The notes beneath the pieces are model-generated. The model was not told the DNA's origin. It did not search any database and was given only the letters and a program-made list of their open reading frames with translations. A program made the translations under genes and the position numbers. Shown here piece after piece: positions 22,893-32,084 of a stretch of DNA of 47,683 nucleotides. How positions within the stretch are numbered: position 1 is the stretch's first letter; every line of letters starts with the position of its first letter. This DNA is from Phytophthora quininea (taxonomy: Eukaryota > Oomycota > Peronosporomycetes > Peronosporales > Peronosporaceae), in the NCBI GenBank assembly GCA_011947345.1, contig JAAVTG010000108.1, forward strand, positions 1-47,683. Reading direction: 5' to 3'.

Positions 22893-23058
22893 GCTAGCCA
22901 CAAGCCAAGTAACGAAATACATAGTACTTTTGCACGTTGACAACTTGACTCCATTGTTTCTCCGCCTTCTGGTCCTCAAAACTGTTTGCATTCGGCATTG
23001 AAAAACTCCGCCGGCGTCCTAACCAGTTACTATAGATACATCTCTTCCTTCCTCTGGC

Positions 23059-23928
23059 TTAGGTCTGCGTGGGGCGGCTCGTGATATCCGAATCGGTGGA
23101 GAATCGCGACAGCGCCGATGTGCGGTCGAACGAGCCCGACTCCAGCATGGCGTAGCTGTCGTTGGTGCCGCGCATGTCGTCCATCCAGTGCGACGATTCC
23201 TCGGCCGGGACCTCACTCTGTCGCTCCAAAGCCTCCGACACGGTCGTCGCCGTCGTGTCGCGACCGAACTCGGACGTCTCGCGGCCGAACTCCGACGTCT
23301 CCCTACCGAACCCGTCGACGCTTCCGTCGAACGAGTTGAGCACTCCCTGTCCGTTGTACGTCCCGGAGAACGAATTGGCGTAGGACCCGGCCATCGACCC
23401 GGCCATCGAGCCGGCGATCGACCCGGCGAAGGAACCGGCGTACGACTCGTTGTAGGACTCGGCGTAGCTGCCCGGGGCGGCGTTGAACTCCATCGAGTGG
23501 GCTTCAAAGTTGCTGGTGCTGGGTCTGGAGGCCTGCACCGCCTCCTTCTTATGGAACGGCGATGTGGACGGCGCCGCACCGTTCACGGTGGACTGCGCCG
23601 GATCGAAGTTGTACCGCGTCGGTTCCTGCGACGGACTGGGCGAGCTGCTGTGCAGGATGGCGATGGACGAGTTGAGCGGGTCCGGTGTGGCCTTCGTGGA
23701 CGGCCCGTCCAATGTGGTGAAGTCGTACTCGCTCGGAGTGTTCTGCACTGTCGGCTCCGAGTTATTATTGTGCTCCGAGTCCATGACCTTGGAGCCGGGG
23801 TAGTCCCTTGTGAACTGCTTTTCGTCGTCCTCGCGCTGGCCGCTCTGGTAGCGGTAGAAGAAGAAGACGGCGAGGCCGAGCACCACCACCACGCCGATGA
23901 TGATGCCGATGAGAGCTCCGGCGCCCAT
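23059..23928 (-). CDS. Single-pass membrane protein with Ser/Gly repeats
   Basis: Intact 289-residue ORF with ATG at 23928. The N-terminus MGAGALIGIIIGVVVVLGLA continues as a hydrophobic helix ended by FFFYRYQSGQR, giving a type III anchor with the C-terminus probably cytosolic. The tail is Ser/Thr/Asn-rich. It contains a run of about nine four-residue units (YAES, YNES, YAGS, FAGS, IAGS, MAGS, MAGS, YANS, FSGT) and two exact plus one partial copies of FGRETSE. No enzyme motif. Such aromatic-Ala-Gly-Ser repeats could be phosphorylation or sorting sites; family unknown. Oriented convergently with the A49 gene (166 bases between stops). Confidence 0.75.
   Translation of the reverse strand: MGAGALIGIIIGVVVVLGLAVFFFYRYQSGQREDDEKQFTRDYPGSKVMDSEHNNNSEPTVQNTPSEYDFTTLDGPSTKATPDPLNSSIAILHSSSPSPSQEPTRYNFDPAQSTVNGAAPSTSPFHKKEAVQASRPSTSNFEAHSMEFNAAPGSYAESYNESYAGSFAGSIAGSMAGSMAGSYANSFSGTYNGQGVLNSFDGSVDGFGRETSEFGRETSEFGRDTTATTVSEALERQSEVPAEESSHWMDDMRGTNDSYAMLESGSFDRTSALSRFSTDSDITSRPTQT
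23257..23472 (-). repeat. Coding tandem repeats (21-base and 12-base units)
   Basis: Inside the membrane-protein gene. About 23257-23315 holds 21-base units encoding FGRETSE. About 23376-23472 holds 12-base units (ccggccatcgac and variants) encoding [Y/F/I/M]-A-G-S. Both arrays keep the frame. Confidence 0.85.
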
Positions 23929-25487
23929 TCTGAATCCGCTTTATTCTTTCGTTGGACTGGAGGTCGCGAGTTCCGTTGTGGGGCCCGCGCGAAAGTCCGG
24001 GAGTGCGTACCTTCCGTCGTTGCTACGCAAATGGCGCAGCAGGTGCGGGCTCTGGACAAAACGGCTGCGTTTGTAGCGATCTCTGCGAGACGCTGGAGAC
24101 AGCCGTGATCGGCCGGAGCACCGCGATCGGACGATGGAAGAGTACCACGAGGCTTGGGTAGGATATCCCGCAGCAATCTTGCGGGCTCCGCTTGTGATCA
24201 TCTACACCACTTACAGCTCAACACGTTCGGCTATTTGTACTGGAGCGCTGTCAATGTCATTTGTTGCTGGTGGCACGAGCAGAGACAAAGCATGGAGTAT
24301 GCTGTCCACCCAGCCGCAAAGCGTCACCAGGCACCACAGATTTGAAGCCCCATACTCGCTGAGAGAGGCAGTGTGGTCGCCTTCAGGTCTCTGTAACAAG
24401 GCGCCAATCCTCGCGCTTTCGGTGTCGCCGATTGCCTATCGGGAGTCCCTGACGCCAACAGCGAAAAAGGGTTTTCTCGCTTGCTTATCTTCGACGCCAC
24501 AGTGTTCAAGGTTTGAACAAATGAACCCCTTGGCGTAGGAGCCGGCAGTGACGACACGATCGGGCTCTGCGAGCCATAAACGGCAGTGGCGCTACCTTCG
24601 ACGTAGGGCGGTACAGCAGCTTCGTCTTGAGGTCCACGGCGGGGAAATGCTCTTTCGTTCCCGCCGTTGCTTCGCAGGGACGTCGCCAGAAATGCTTTGG
24701 GATTGGCGGTGGGACCAAAGTTCGTCCGCGCGAAGATACCGGCGCCTCCCACGTGAGCCTTACCCAAGTCGGATAAGGCGACCGACCGACTTAGCAGAAG
24801 GTGCAAGAGGCACAGCGTTCCAACTGCTGCGGCTGCGCTTTCAAGACGGTTGGCGGCGACTTGGTCGAGACAGATGCCAAGACCTCCATGCTGCAGCTGA
24901 CAGCGCGATCAAGGCCGAGTCGGCTGCGGAAAAGTGATCAGAACGCTGTCATCGTCAGACGTGCTCCAGCTGACGAATGTCCCCTCTAGTGCGGCAGATA
25001 TCGCTTGCCAAGGCGGGGCAACAAGAGCTTCGTCGAACAGAGAAGCTTGGCGTCACCTAGCTCTTGCAGTCTCGGTGCATTCCTAGGCCGCATTCTGGCG
25101 AGTCTCGGGTGTGTGGTGTCTCGGTGTAGTTCAGAGCAACGCAGCGGCGGGGCAACTGTGAGCGGAAGTGACAAGCTTCCCGGTAAGCATTGAATTGGCA
25201 AGCGAGCTTCATGGGAGATCGATGCTGGTGGCGAGCTAAGACGACTGCGATGAGTTGAGAGACCTCGGCCCGCAGATCCCACAGATCTGGTGTCTGGTTC
25301 GTCGGACGGTGGGTCGGTCATCGGTCGTCTTTCATGGACCATTAACTGTTTGGCTTCCGATGCCCCCCCGCCCCAACGAGCGGTTGGTCGATCTGAGCGG
25401 GAATGTTGCTGCTTGTCCATCTCGGGTATTCCCTGCAAGACCATCTTTCCGGAAGCGAAGACCTCATCGACCTCTTCCGACGCCATT
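23929..25487. other. Region without a recognised gene, possible gene remnants
   Basis: About 1.5 kb upstream of the membrane-protein gene and of the broken lipase. ORFs of 60-160 codons occur on both strands. One plus-strand frame near 24545-24770 looks somewhat protein-like (GSGATFDVGRYSSFVLR, then CSFVPAVAS) and another ends at about 24988 (RLRKSDQNAVIVRRAPADEC), but neither has a start, domain or family I recognise. They may be remnants of one degraded gene. Confidence 0.4.
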
Positions 25488-26424
25488 ATCCAGTCCGCTT
25501 CGATGTTCCAAGAGGAAATACCGCCCCATTCACAGTCACGTCAAAGCCACTTGGTTTGGCTTCAGTTCGTTATTGAAAATCACCTTGCTACTGGCAACTC
25601 CTACCCGGGACCGTGCTGGTCCACGGCTTCTCCGGTCGGGGTCGAGACGAACTCTCGGTTTCAAGTACTGGGGCGGTCTGCAAGGCGACTTCCAACAAGA
25701 ACTGGAGGCCCAAGGCTTCACCGTCTACACTGCCGTCGTCGGTCCCTTCTCCAGCAACTGGGACCGAGCTTGCGAGCTCTACGCTCAGATCAAGGGCGGC
25801 CAGGTCGACTACAGCGAGACGCATCGACTCACTACGGCCACCACCGCTACATGGCCGCAACTTCACGGGGTTGTATCCGCAGTGGGGTGAGACTAACGCC
25901 CGGATCGATCAACAAAGTTCACCTCGTCGGCCACAGTATGGGCGGCCAAACGATCCGCATGCTGGACCCAAATGCTCGAGAAAGCGAACGACGGGGGCCC
26001 CAGTGGAGGAGACTGCATCGACCCACCCGCTCTTCAAAGGCGGCAATAGCTGGGTGCACTCCATCACGACAGTGTCGACGCCGAACCAGGGCACTCTACT
26101 CGCAGATGGGATTTCCTCCATCAGTTCTAGTGTCTTCGACTTGATTCCAGGTGTGTTTTCCGTTGTCGGAATCGCGGGGGATGAATCCTCTCTCGTCTAC
26201 GATGCCAAGCTGATCAATGGGGGATCACTGCAAAGCAAGACGACGAGATTCTTTGTCCCAATACTTGACGCGCGTATTCTCCAGCAGCATCTTCGGATTC
26301 GGGATCCAAGGACGTGTGTCTTTGAGCTTGTCAACAAAGCGACTGAGGAGAACACTTGGGTGACCACTCTGTCGGACGTGTACTACTACAGCTTCTGTCA
26401 CTATCGACTCGTACTCGACGAGCG
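25488..26424 (+). pseudogene. Secreted-type lipase, broken and truncated by retrotransposon
   Basis: Pieces of an alpha/beta-hydrolase lipase related to the large staphylococcal-type lipases found in oomycetes. In order, but in different frames: VLVHGFSGRGRDELS (oxyanion region), FKYWGGLQGDFQQELEAQGF, VVGPFSSNWDRACELYAQIK, VHLVGHSMGGQTIRML (nucleophile Ser in GHSMG), WVHSITTVSTPNQGTLLADG, VYYYSFCHY. At least four frame changes are visible (near 25607, 25660, 25825 and 25885). A start and signal peptide are not evident; 25488 is only the approximate edge of similarity. At about 26420-26430 the sequence passes directly into the retrotransposon, so the C-terminal part is missing. Confidence 0.75.
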
Positions 26425-26558
26425 ACGAGCCGGACCAGACTCAAGTACCCCAGGCTCGTGCGCCCGCCGCGCTCCAGGCCAGCCACCCAGACGGCAGCTA
26501 CAGCTCCAGGACAGGCGAAGACGGGGGCACAGGTGCGCACACCTCCACCACAGCCCCC

Positions 26559-29500
26559 ATGGACGTCGACGAAGAAGCTGGGCGGCCAGCAGCAGCCTTG
26601 CGGCCGCTATCTCCGCCGCCCGAGCTGCGCATTGGGCGCATTGGCGGCAAGCGCCGACGACTGAACAGCGCTGACGACGAGGACGTGCGCGAGCTGGCCG
26701 AGCTGCTGCTCGAAGAGGACGAGCCCGGGGCCCAAGCACCAGCGCCAAGGCTACCCACGGCCAGCGCTCTCCCGGCGCCCGTCCTCGCCGTGTACGCACA
26801 CAACGCGCAGCGATTCAACTGCGCGCTGTGCGTACTCGGCCGCCAGCCACGCAGCGCTCAGGCGCCACCGAGACTCGCGCCACCGGCGCGTGGTTTTCGT
26901 GGACAAATTCTCGGCGGGCTGCACATGCAGCACGCCCTTCGCGTCCAGGCTGGCAGCCGCACACCACGCCAACGCGTGCGCCGGCCGGACGACGGCACCA
27001 CTGGCACTGGCTGCTGCAGCGGCAGGGACATCAAGCCTCACCACTGCGGCAGCCAACGCCACCGCGACGGCGGCCACCACCGACTTGCCCCGCGACAACT
27101 CCTCCGGGCTCGCAGCTTCCCCAGCTGCCGAGCCCACGCGTTCACGTCGTGCCCGCGCAGGAGCAGGAGCAGCAACAGGCAGCGCACGATGGCCACGACG
27201 AGCAGCAGGCGGCGACGCGATGGGGACCTCCCTCGCAGACGAAGAGATCGAGGCGCGCTGGGCGCGAACATCCCCGCCCCGACCGACTCGCTGGGGTCCG
27301 CCGCTGCCGATCACGACGGTGGAGCGCGTCGCGGCGAGCATGGAGCTCTCGCCAGCGCCTGCCACGAGCGCAGCTACCCGTTGGGGACCACCGCTGCCGC
27401 CTGACGTGGTGGAGCAGCGTGCGGCCGCGCTGCCACCACCTCCTCCAGAGCCAAGCGCCCACGAGACTGCGCCCACGACGCGCTGGGGCCCACGCCTCCC
27501 GCAGGAGCTCTGCGCGGCGAGAGCGACGGCAGCACGATATCCGCGACGGAGGAGGCCGCGACAGAGTCAGCACCGCCCCAGCAGCCCGGCGAGACAGCTG
27601 AGCCGGTGGCGATGGACGCTGCAACCGGCGCAGCCCACGAGGACACGGGCGACGAAGCACGGGCGGCAGCGGACGCCGTGGCGGAGGCTCAAGACGCCGG
27701 CGAATGGCTGCTCCGCTTCGACGGCGCCTGCCGTGCCAATCCAGGCCCAGGCGGCGCCGGAGCGGCGCTGTTCAAGCCCAGCGGCCCGGTGGTGTGGACG
27801 TGCTCCCACTTCATGCCGAGCAGCAGCGAGACGAACAACACGGCGGAGTACACCGCGCTGCTGCTCGGCGCCCGGGCTGCTGCAGACCACGGCGTCACGA
27901 AGCTGCGCGTGGAGGGCGACAGCGCGCTGGTGATCCAGCAAGTGCGTGGCATATTCGCCACGCGCAGCGCCGCCCTCCGCCGCCTGCGCAACCTGGCCAA
28001 GACCGAGCTGGCGCGTGTGGGAGCTTCTCGCTCCACCACATCGACCGCCAAGACAACGGCCACGCGGACCGACTGGCCAACGCGGCGCTCGACCGCCGCG
28101 GCACGAAGGTGGAGTGCGGCGTGCACGCCGACGGCGACGGCTGCTCCAGCACCGAGGTGGCGACCACGGCGGCCGAGCAGGACGCTGCCACGACACGGGC
28201 GCCACCGCCAACAGCGCTGCCACCGGCCGATGAGCCGATGCCCGAAGCGGACGACGACGAGGCCGCCGGCGACGTTGACGACGGCGAGGTCTACGCGCCG
28301 ATGCGCATCGGCCCCGACGCCGTGCCACGACGGAGACCTCGCCTTCGCCTGCGCAAGCTGGACGAGGCCGAGCACGACGAGGCTGCTGCGGTGGTGGAGC
28401 GGCTGGGCGCGACGATGGCGGCCAAGATCGCCGACGCGAGCGACTGGGAGACGGCGGAGGGCTACATCACGGCCCTCCCGCACAGACTCTACGAAATATT
28501 GCAGCCGTTCTCCCAGGCCCATCGTCGACCCCAGCCTCCCCACCAGCCCACGCAGCAGCAACCTCAGCAACCTCAGCAGCAGCAGCAGCAACCCGACCAT
28601 CAGCCGCTGGTCCAGCCCCAACACGGGCTCGCACAGCCAGCACCACCCAGTGGACGGCGTCGCCGACGCCGAGGAGGGCGAGGAGGGCGCTCCAGCGCAG
28701 CCAAGCGCCGACAGCGACAGCGGCCGCCCCGAGTAACGCGCCACCACCGCGAGCACCGCCTCGACGAGGCTCTTGATGACCTGCACGCGGTGGAGCACGC
28801 GACGCCGGGACATCGCAGCGCGGTCAACAAAGCTCGGCGGCGTGTTGGGCGCGTGGCCTCGGCCATCGCACAGCAGCGCCTCCGCCACCGTTTCGACACG
28901 GAGGAGAAGGCGTGCGTGGAGGCCATCCTCGCCGCCGCACGCCAAGAGGACAGCAGGAGCACCAGGACCAGCGGCACAAGCGACGGCGGCAGCGACGGCG
29001 GCGGCGACGAGCAGCGGTGGCGACGACGACGACGACGACGGGAAGTGCCCTATCCCGGCCGCCCGGCTCTGGGAGCACTTCACCGCCATCAACACACCGA
29101 CAGCCAGCTTCTCCGCGATGGCGCCAGTGGGCGCCCAGTTCCGCGCCGCACTCGCTCGCCTGCCGCCCGCCACCGACGCCGCCGAGCTGCTGACGGACCC
29201 GCCGATGGTGGACGAGATCGAAGACCAGCTCCACCGTGCGCGCGGGTCCTCCAGCCCAGGCCTGGACGGCATCGGCTACGACGTGTACAAGGCGTTCACG
29301 TCGCAGCTGATGCCGGCGCTCCACGCCGCGTTCAAGTGCTGCTGGCAGCACAAGAAGGTGCCCCAGAGCTGGAAGCTCGGCGTGGTGCGGCTGCTGTTCA
29401 AGAAGGGCGCGCGCGAGGACCGCTTGCTGGAGGCCCATCTGCCTCCAGCAAGCCATCTACAAGCTCTACACGGGGTCCTCGCGCGGCGGCTGGTGCGGTG

Positions 29501-31869
29501 GCTGGACGTCAACGACCGCCACGCACCCGGCCAGAAAGGGTTCCGAGCGCTCAACGGCTGCGGGGAGCACAACTTCCTCGCAGCCACGCTCGTCGACCAG
29601 GCCCGCCGCAAGCGCCGCACGCTCTTCGAAGTCTGGTACGACTTCCGCAACGCGTTCGGCAGCGTGCCGTTCGCGTTGCTGTGGGACTCGCTGACGCGGC
29701 TTGGCGTCCCCGACGACTACATCGCCATGTGCAAGGGGCTCTACGAGAGCGCGGCGTTCGTCGTCGGGAACGCCTCGGACGGCACTACAGACCCGGTCTC
29801 GCTGCGGGTGGGGTCTTCCAAGGATGCCCGCTCAGCCCGCAGCTCTTCAACGCCGCCATCAGCCCACTGCTCTTCGCGCTGCAGCGGCTGCCGGCCACGG
29901 GCGTGCAGCTGTCGGCTGATGACTGCCTCGGTGCCTCGGCGTACGCCGACGACCTCAAGATCTTCAGCGGCACCGAGGAAGGCATCAAGCGACAGCACGC
30001 GCTCGTGGCCGACTTCCTGCGCTGGACCGGCATGGAGGCGAACCCCAACAAGTGTTGCTCCATGTCGGTCCAGCGCGATACCAGGGGCGTGCTCAAGACC
30101 GAAGACCTCGGACTGCAGCTGGACGGGTCGCCGATCCCCTCGCTCTCCATGAGCGCCTCGTACGCGTACCTGGGGATCGGCGACGGCTTCGACCACGTGC
30201 GCCGCCGCGTCGAGCTCGCGCCAGCGCTCACGCAGCTCAAGCTCGACGCGACGGCGCTGCTGCAGTCGGGGCTGGCGCCGTGGCAGGTGGTGAAGGCGGT
30301 GAAGACGTACCTCTACCCTCGGGTGGAGTACGCCCTTCGCCACCTTCGCCCCTTCCAGCAGCAACTGGAAGGGTTCGACCGCCACCTCGTGCGCGGCCTC
30401 CGACACCTGCTGCGCCTCCCCACCTCCGCCACGACGGAGTTCCTCTACGCGCCGGTGTCGCGCGGCGGCTTGGGGCTCCTGCCGCTGACGGAGCTGCATG
30501 CAGCGCTGCAGGTGGCGCATGGATGGCAGGTGATGAACTCGCCCGACCCTGCCATCCAGCGCATCGCGCGCATGCAGCTCCGGCAGATAGCCGACGCGCG
30601 GCACCGTGTGGACACGGAGCACTGGCGCGAGCGAGGCGACGAGCTGTGCACGCTGCTGCTCAACTCGCAGCTCGGGACGTCGGCCCACGCGCCATCCAAG
30701 CGCCGCAACGGCGACATCGGCTCGCTGTGGGTCGACGTCCAGCGCCACCTCCGTGTGTTCGGCCTCAAGCTCGAGACGGCGCCGGCGTGCGCGGAGACCG
30801 ACACACCGGAGGCGACGCTGCAGCTTCGCGTGCCGCACCACGATGGGTGGCTGGACCACCGCAGCGTGCTGAGGCACGTGAAGCTGCACCTGAAGCACCA
30901 GCACTGGCGCAAGTGGGCGGCCATGCGCGACCAAGGGAAGACAGCGCGCGCGCATGGCGCCGCGGGTAGCGGCTTCCTCACGCGGCCACGGGGCCTGTGG
31001 GAAGCCGACTACCGCTTCGCGGTGGCCGCCCGCTTGAACCAAGTGGACACGCACAGTGTGCTCAAGCGCCGGCGTCTCCGAGCGCACGACAAGTGCAGAC
31101 ATCCAGGGTGCGCGCGCTCGGAGACGCTGGCGCACGTGCTGAACCACTGCCCAGGCACGATGGACGCGGTCCGTGGTCGGCATGACGACGCGCTCAAGAC
31201 CATCGAGCGCGCGCTCATCGCGTCGTCCAGCGACTGCAAGGACCGCGTCGAGCTCCGCACGAACCAGACCGTGCCGTCGCTCGCCGGCCCCGCGCTACGG
31301 CCCGACCTCCAGCTGTACAACCACACCAAGAAGACGGTGGCGGTGGTCGACCTGGCCGTGGCGTTCGAGGAGCAGGCGAGCGACGACCCGAGAGCTCGGC
31401 GCTGGCGCGCATCGCCGCGCACAAGCGCACCAAGTACGGCCGTGTCAAGCGCCACCTCGAGCGCCAAGGGTGGAAGGTGCACCTCTCGGCGCTCGTGTAC
31501 GGGTCGCTGGGCGCGGTCGCCGGAGGCAACCACAAGGTGTTCACGGAACACCTTGGCCTCCTCAAGCGCGAGGCGAAGCGGCTGGACCGGACGCTTTCGG
31601 CAGCATGCATCCAGTCCAGCCGCCGCATCTGGAACCTGCACTGCAGCCAGCACCGCGCCCGCCAGCACCAAGGGCGACCAAGTCAAGACTCAGGGGCAGT
31701 CGGGTGGTGGAGACCGGGGGACTCCACCGCGCACAGGCCGCCGCTAGTCGGCAACCAGGCCCATCGCGGCCGACAGGGCCACACCCAGGTAGGGAACCGC
31801 CCTCGGAAACCCTGCTCCGGCACTTCGTGTCAGATAGCTACATTTGCATATTGTACCCACTCTAGCTAG
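26559..31869 (+). pseudogene. Retrotransposon polyprotein, copy A (frameshifted)
   Basis: Coding remnant with the order zinc finger, TRWGP repeats, RNase H, RT, CCHC knuckle, restriction-like endonuclease. Compared with B and C the frame breaks at about 26833 (finger region), 27536 (AAR then wrong frame), 28018 (GTGGG where C has four Gs), 29418, 29813 (a G run) and 31389. In RT the palm segment YDFRNAFGSV and the AYADDLK active site are retained. The GDAMGTSL region reads through in A (four Cs near 27120) where B and C have five. The stop is at 31867-31869. An uninterrupted 1347-codon ORF from 27704 is a mosaic of right and wrong frames and not a protein. Confidence 0.75.
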
Positions 31870-31877
31870 CAAGTAGC

Positions 31878-31901
31878 GACTACCAGGTATTGACTACCAG
31901 G
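31878..31901 (+). repeat. Short direct repeat in the element 3' UTR
   Basis: gactaccagg occurs twice, four bases apart, between the endonuclease stop codon and the element end. The same pair recurs 6595 bases later in copy B. Confidence 0.85.
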
Positions 31902-31940
31902 AAGTAACGGACCAGTCGGCAGGTAATACATACACTTTCT

Positions 31941-32084
31941 CTGTTCTAATCAGTGTGAAAACTGGTTTCCCGCTTTTGGCGGGGTCTTTTCACATTCATT
32001 TTTGGAACTTCCGGCGGACGCCTGGCTTGTTAGCGTCCTCCGGGCGGTCTCCGAGGGCTTTCACCGTCCCCTCGCGAGGCCAAC
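31941..32084 (+). ncRNA. U2 snRNA gene fragment (3' part), first copy
   Basis: Resembles U2 snRNA from just 5' of stem IIa onward. ctgttctaatcag nearly equals the conserved CUGUUCUUAUCAG. Stem IIa: aatcagt pairs with actggtt (one G-U). Stem IIb: cccgc pairs with gcggg at 31969-31984. Sm site atttttgg at 31998-32005. Stem-loop III: ggacgc (32016-32021) pairs with gcgtcc (32033-32038), loop containing ggcttg. A further GC-rich hairpin at 32046-32081 sits where stem-loop IV belongs, although its loop lacks the usual U2B''-type sequence. The 5' half of U2, with the GUAGUA branch-site recognition sequence, is absent, so this cannot be a working U2 gene. It fits the target-site flank of a U2-specific retrotransposon. 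Confidence 0.7.

Larger units (their letters stand above)
26425..31940 (+). mobile_element. Utopia-like non-LTR retrotransposon, copy A, 5'-truncated
   Basis: From gagccggaccagactcaag the sequence follows copy B (position 33002 onward) nearly base for base to the 3' end at about 31940. Compared with B it lacks about 0.9 kb at the 5' end, including the element's start codon. The 5' junction is inside a lipase gene, with the short string cgacgagcg shared by both partners. The 3' junction is the U2-like sequence at 31941. Roughly 5.5 kb, very GC-rich. Confidence 0.85.

Noticed and set aside
24134..24538. 134-codon ORF after the membrane-protein gene
   Set aside because: No domain, signal or conserved pattern; overlaps other ORFs of similar size in other frames.
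25290..26144. Plus-strand 284-codon ORF over the lipase
   Set aside because: Contains only short true lipase segments (VHLVGHSMGGQTIRML) joined by wrong-frame sequence; treated as part of the pseudogene.
27689..29272. Long minus-strand ORFs in the arrays (also 29741-31183, 36336-37778, 41870-43450)
   Set aside because: Antisense shadows of the polyprotein in DNA of high GC content; no domains and each is repeated in all copies.
27704..31747. 1347-codon open frame across copy A
   Set aside because: It follows the true RNase H, RT and endonuclease frame only in parts and the wrong frame in between. The GC-rich sequence simply lacks stops.
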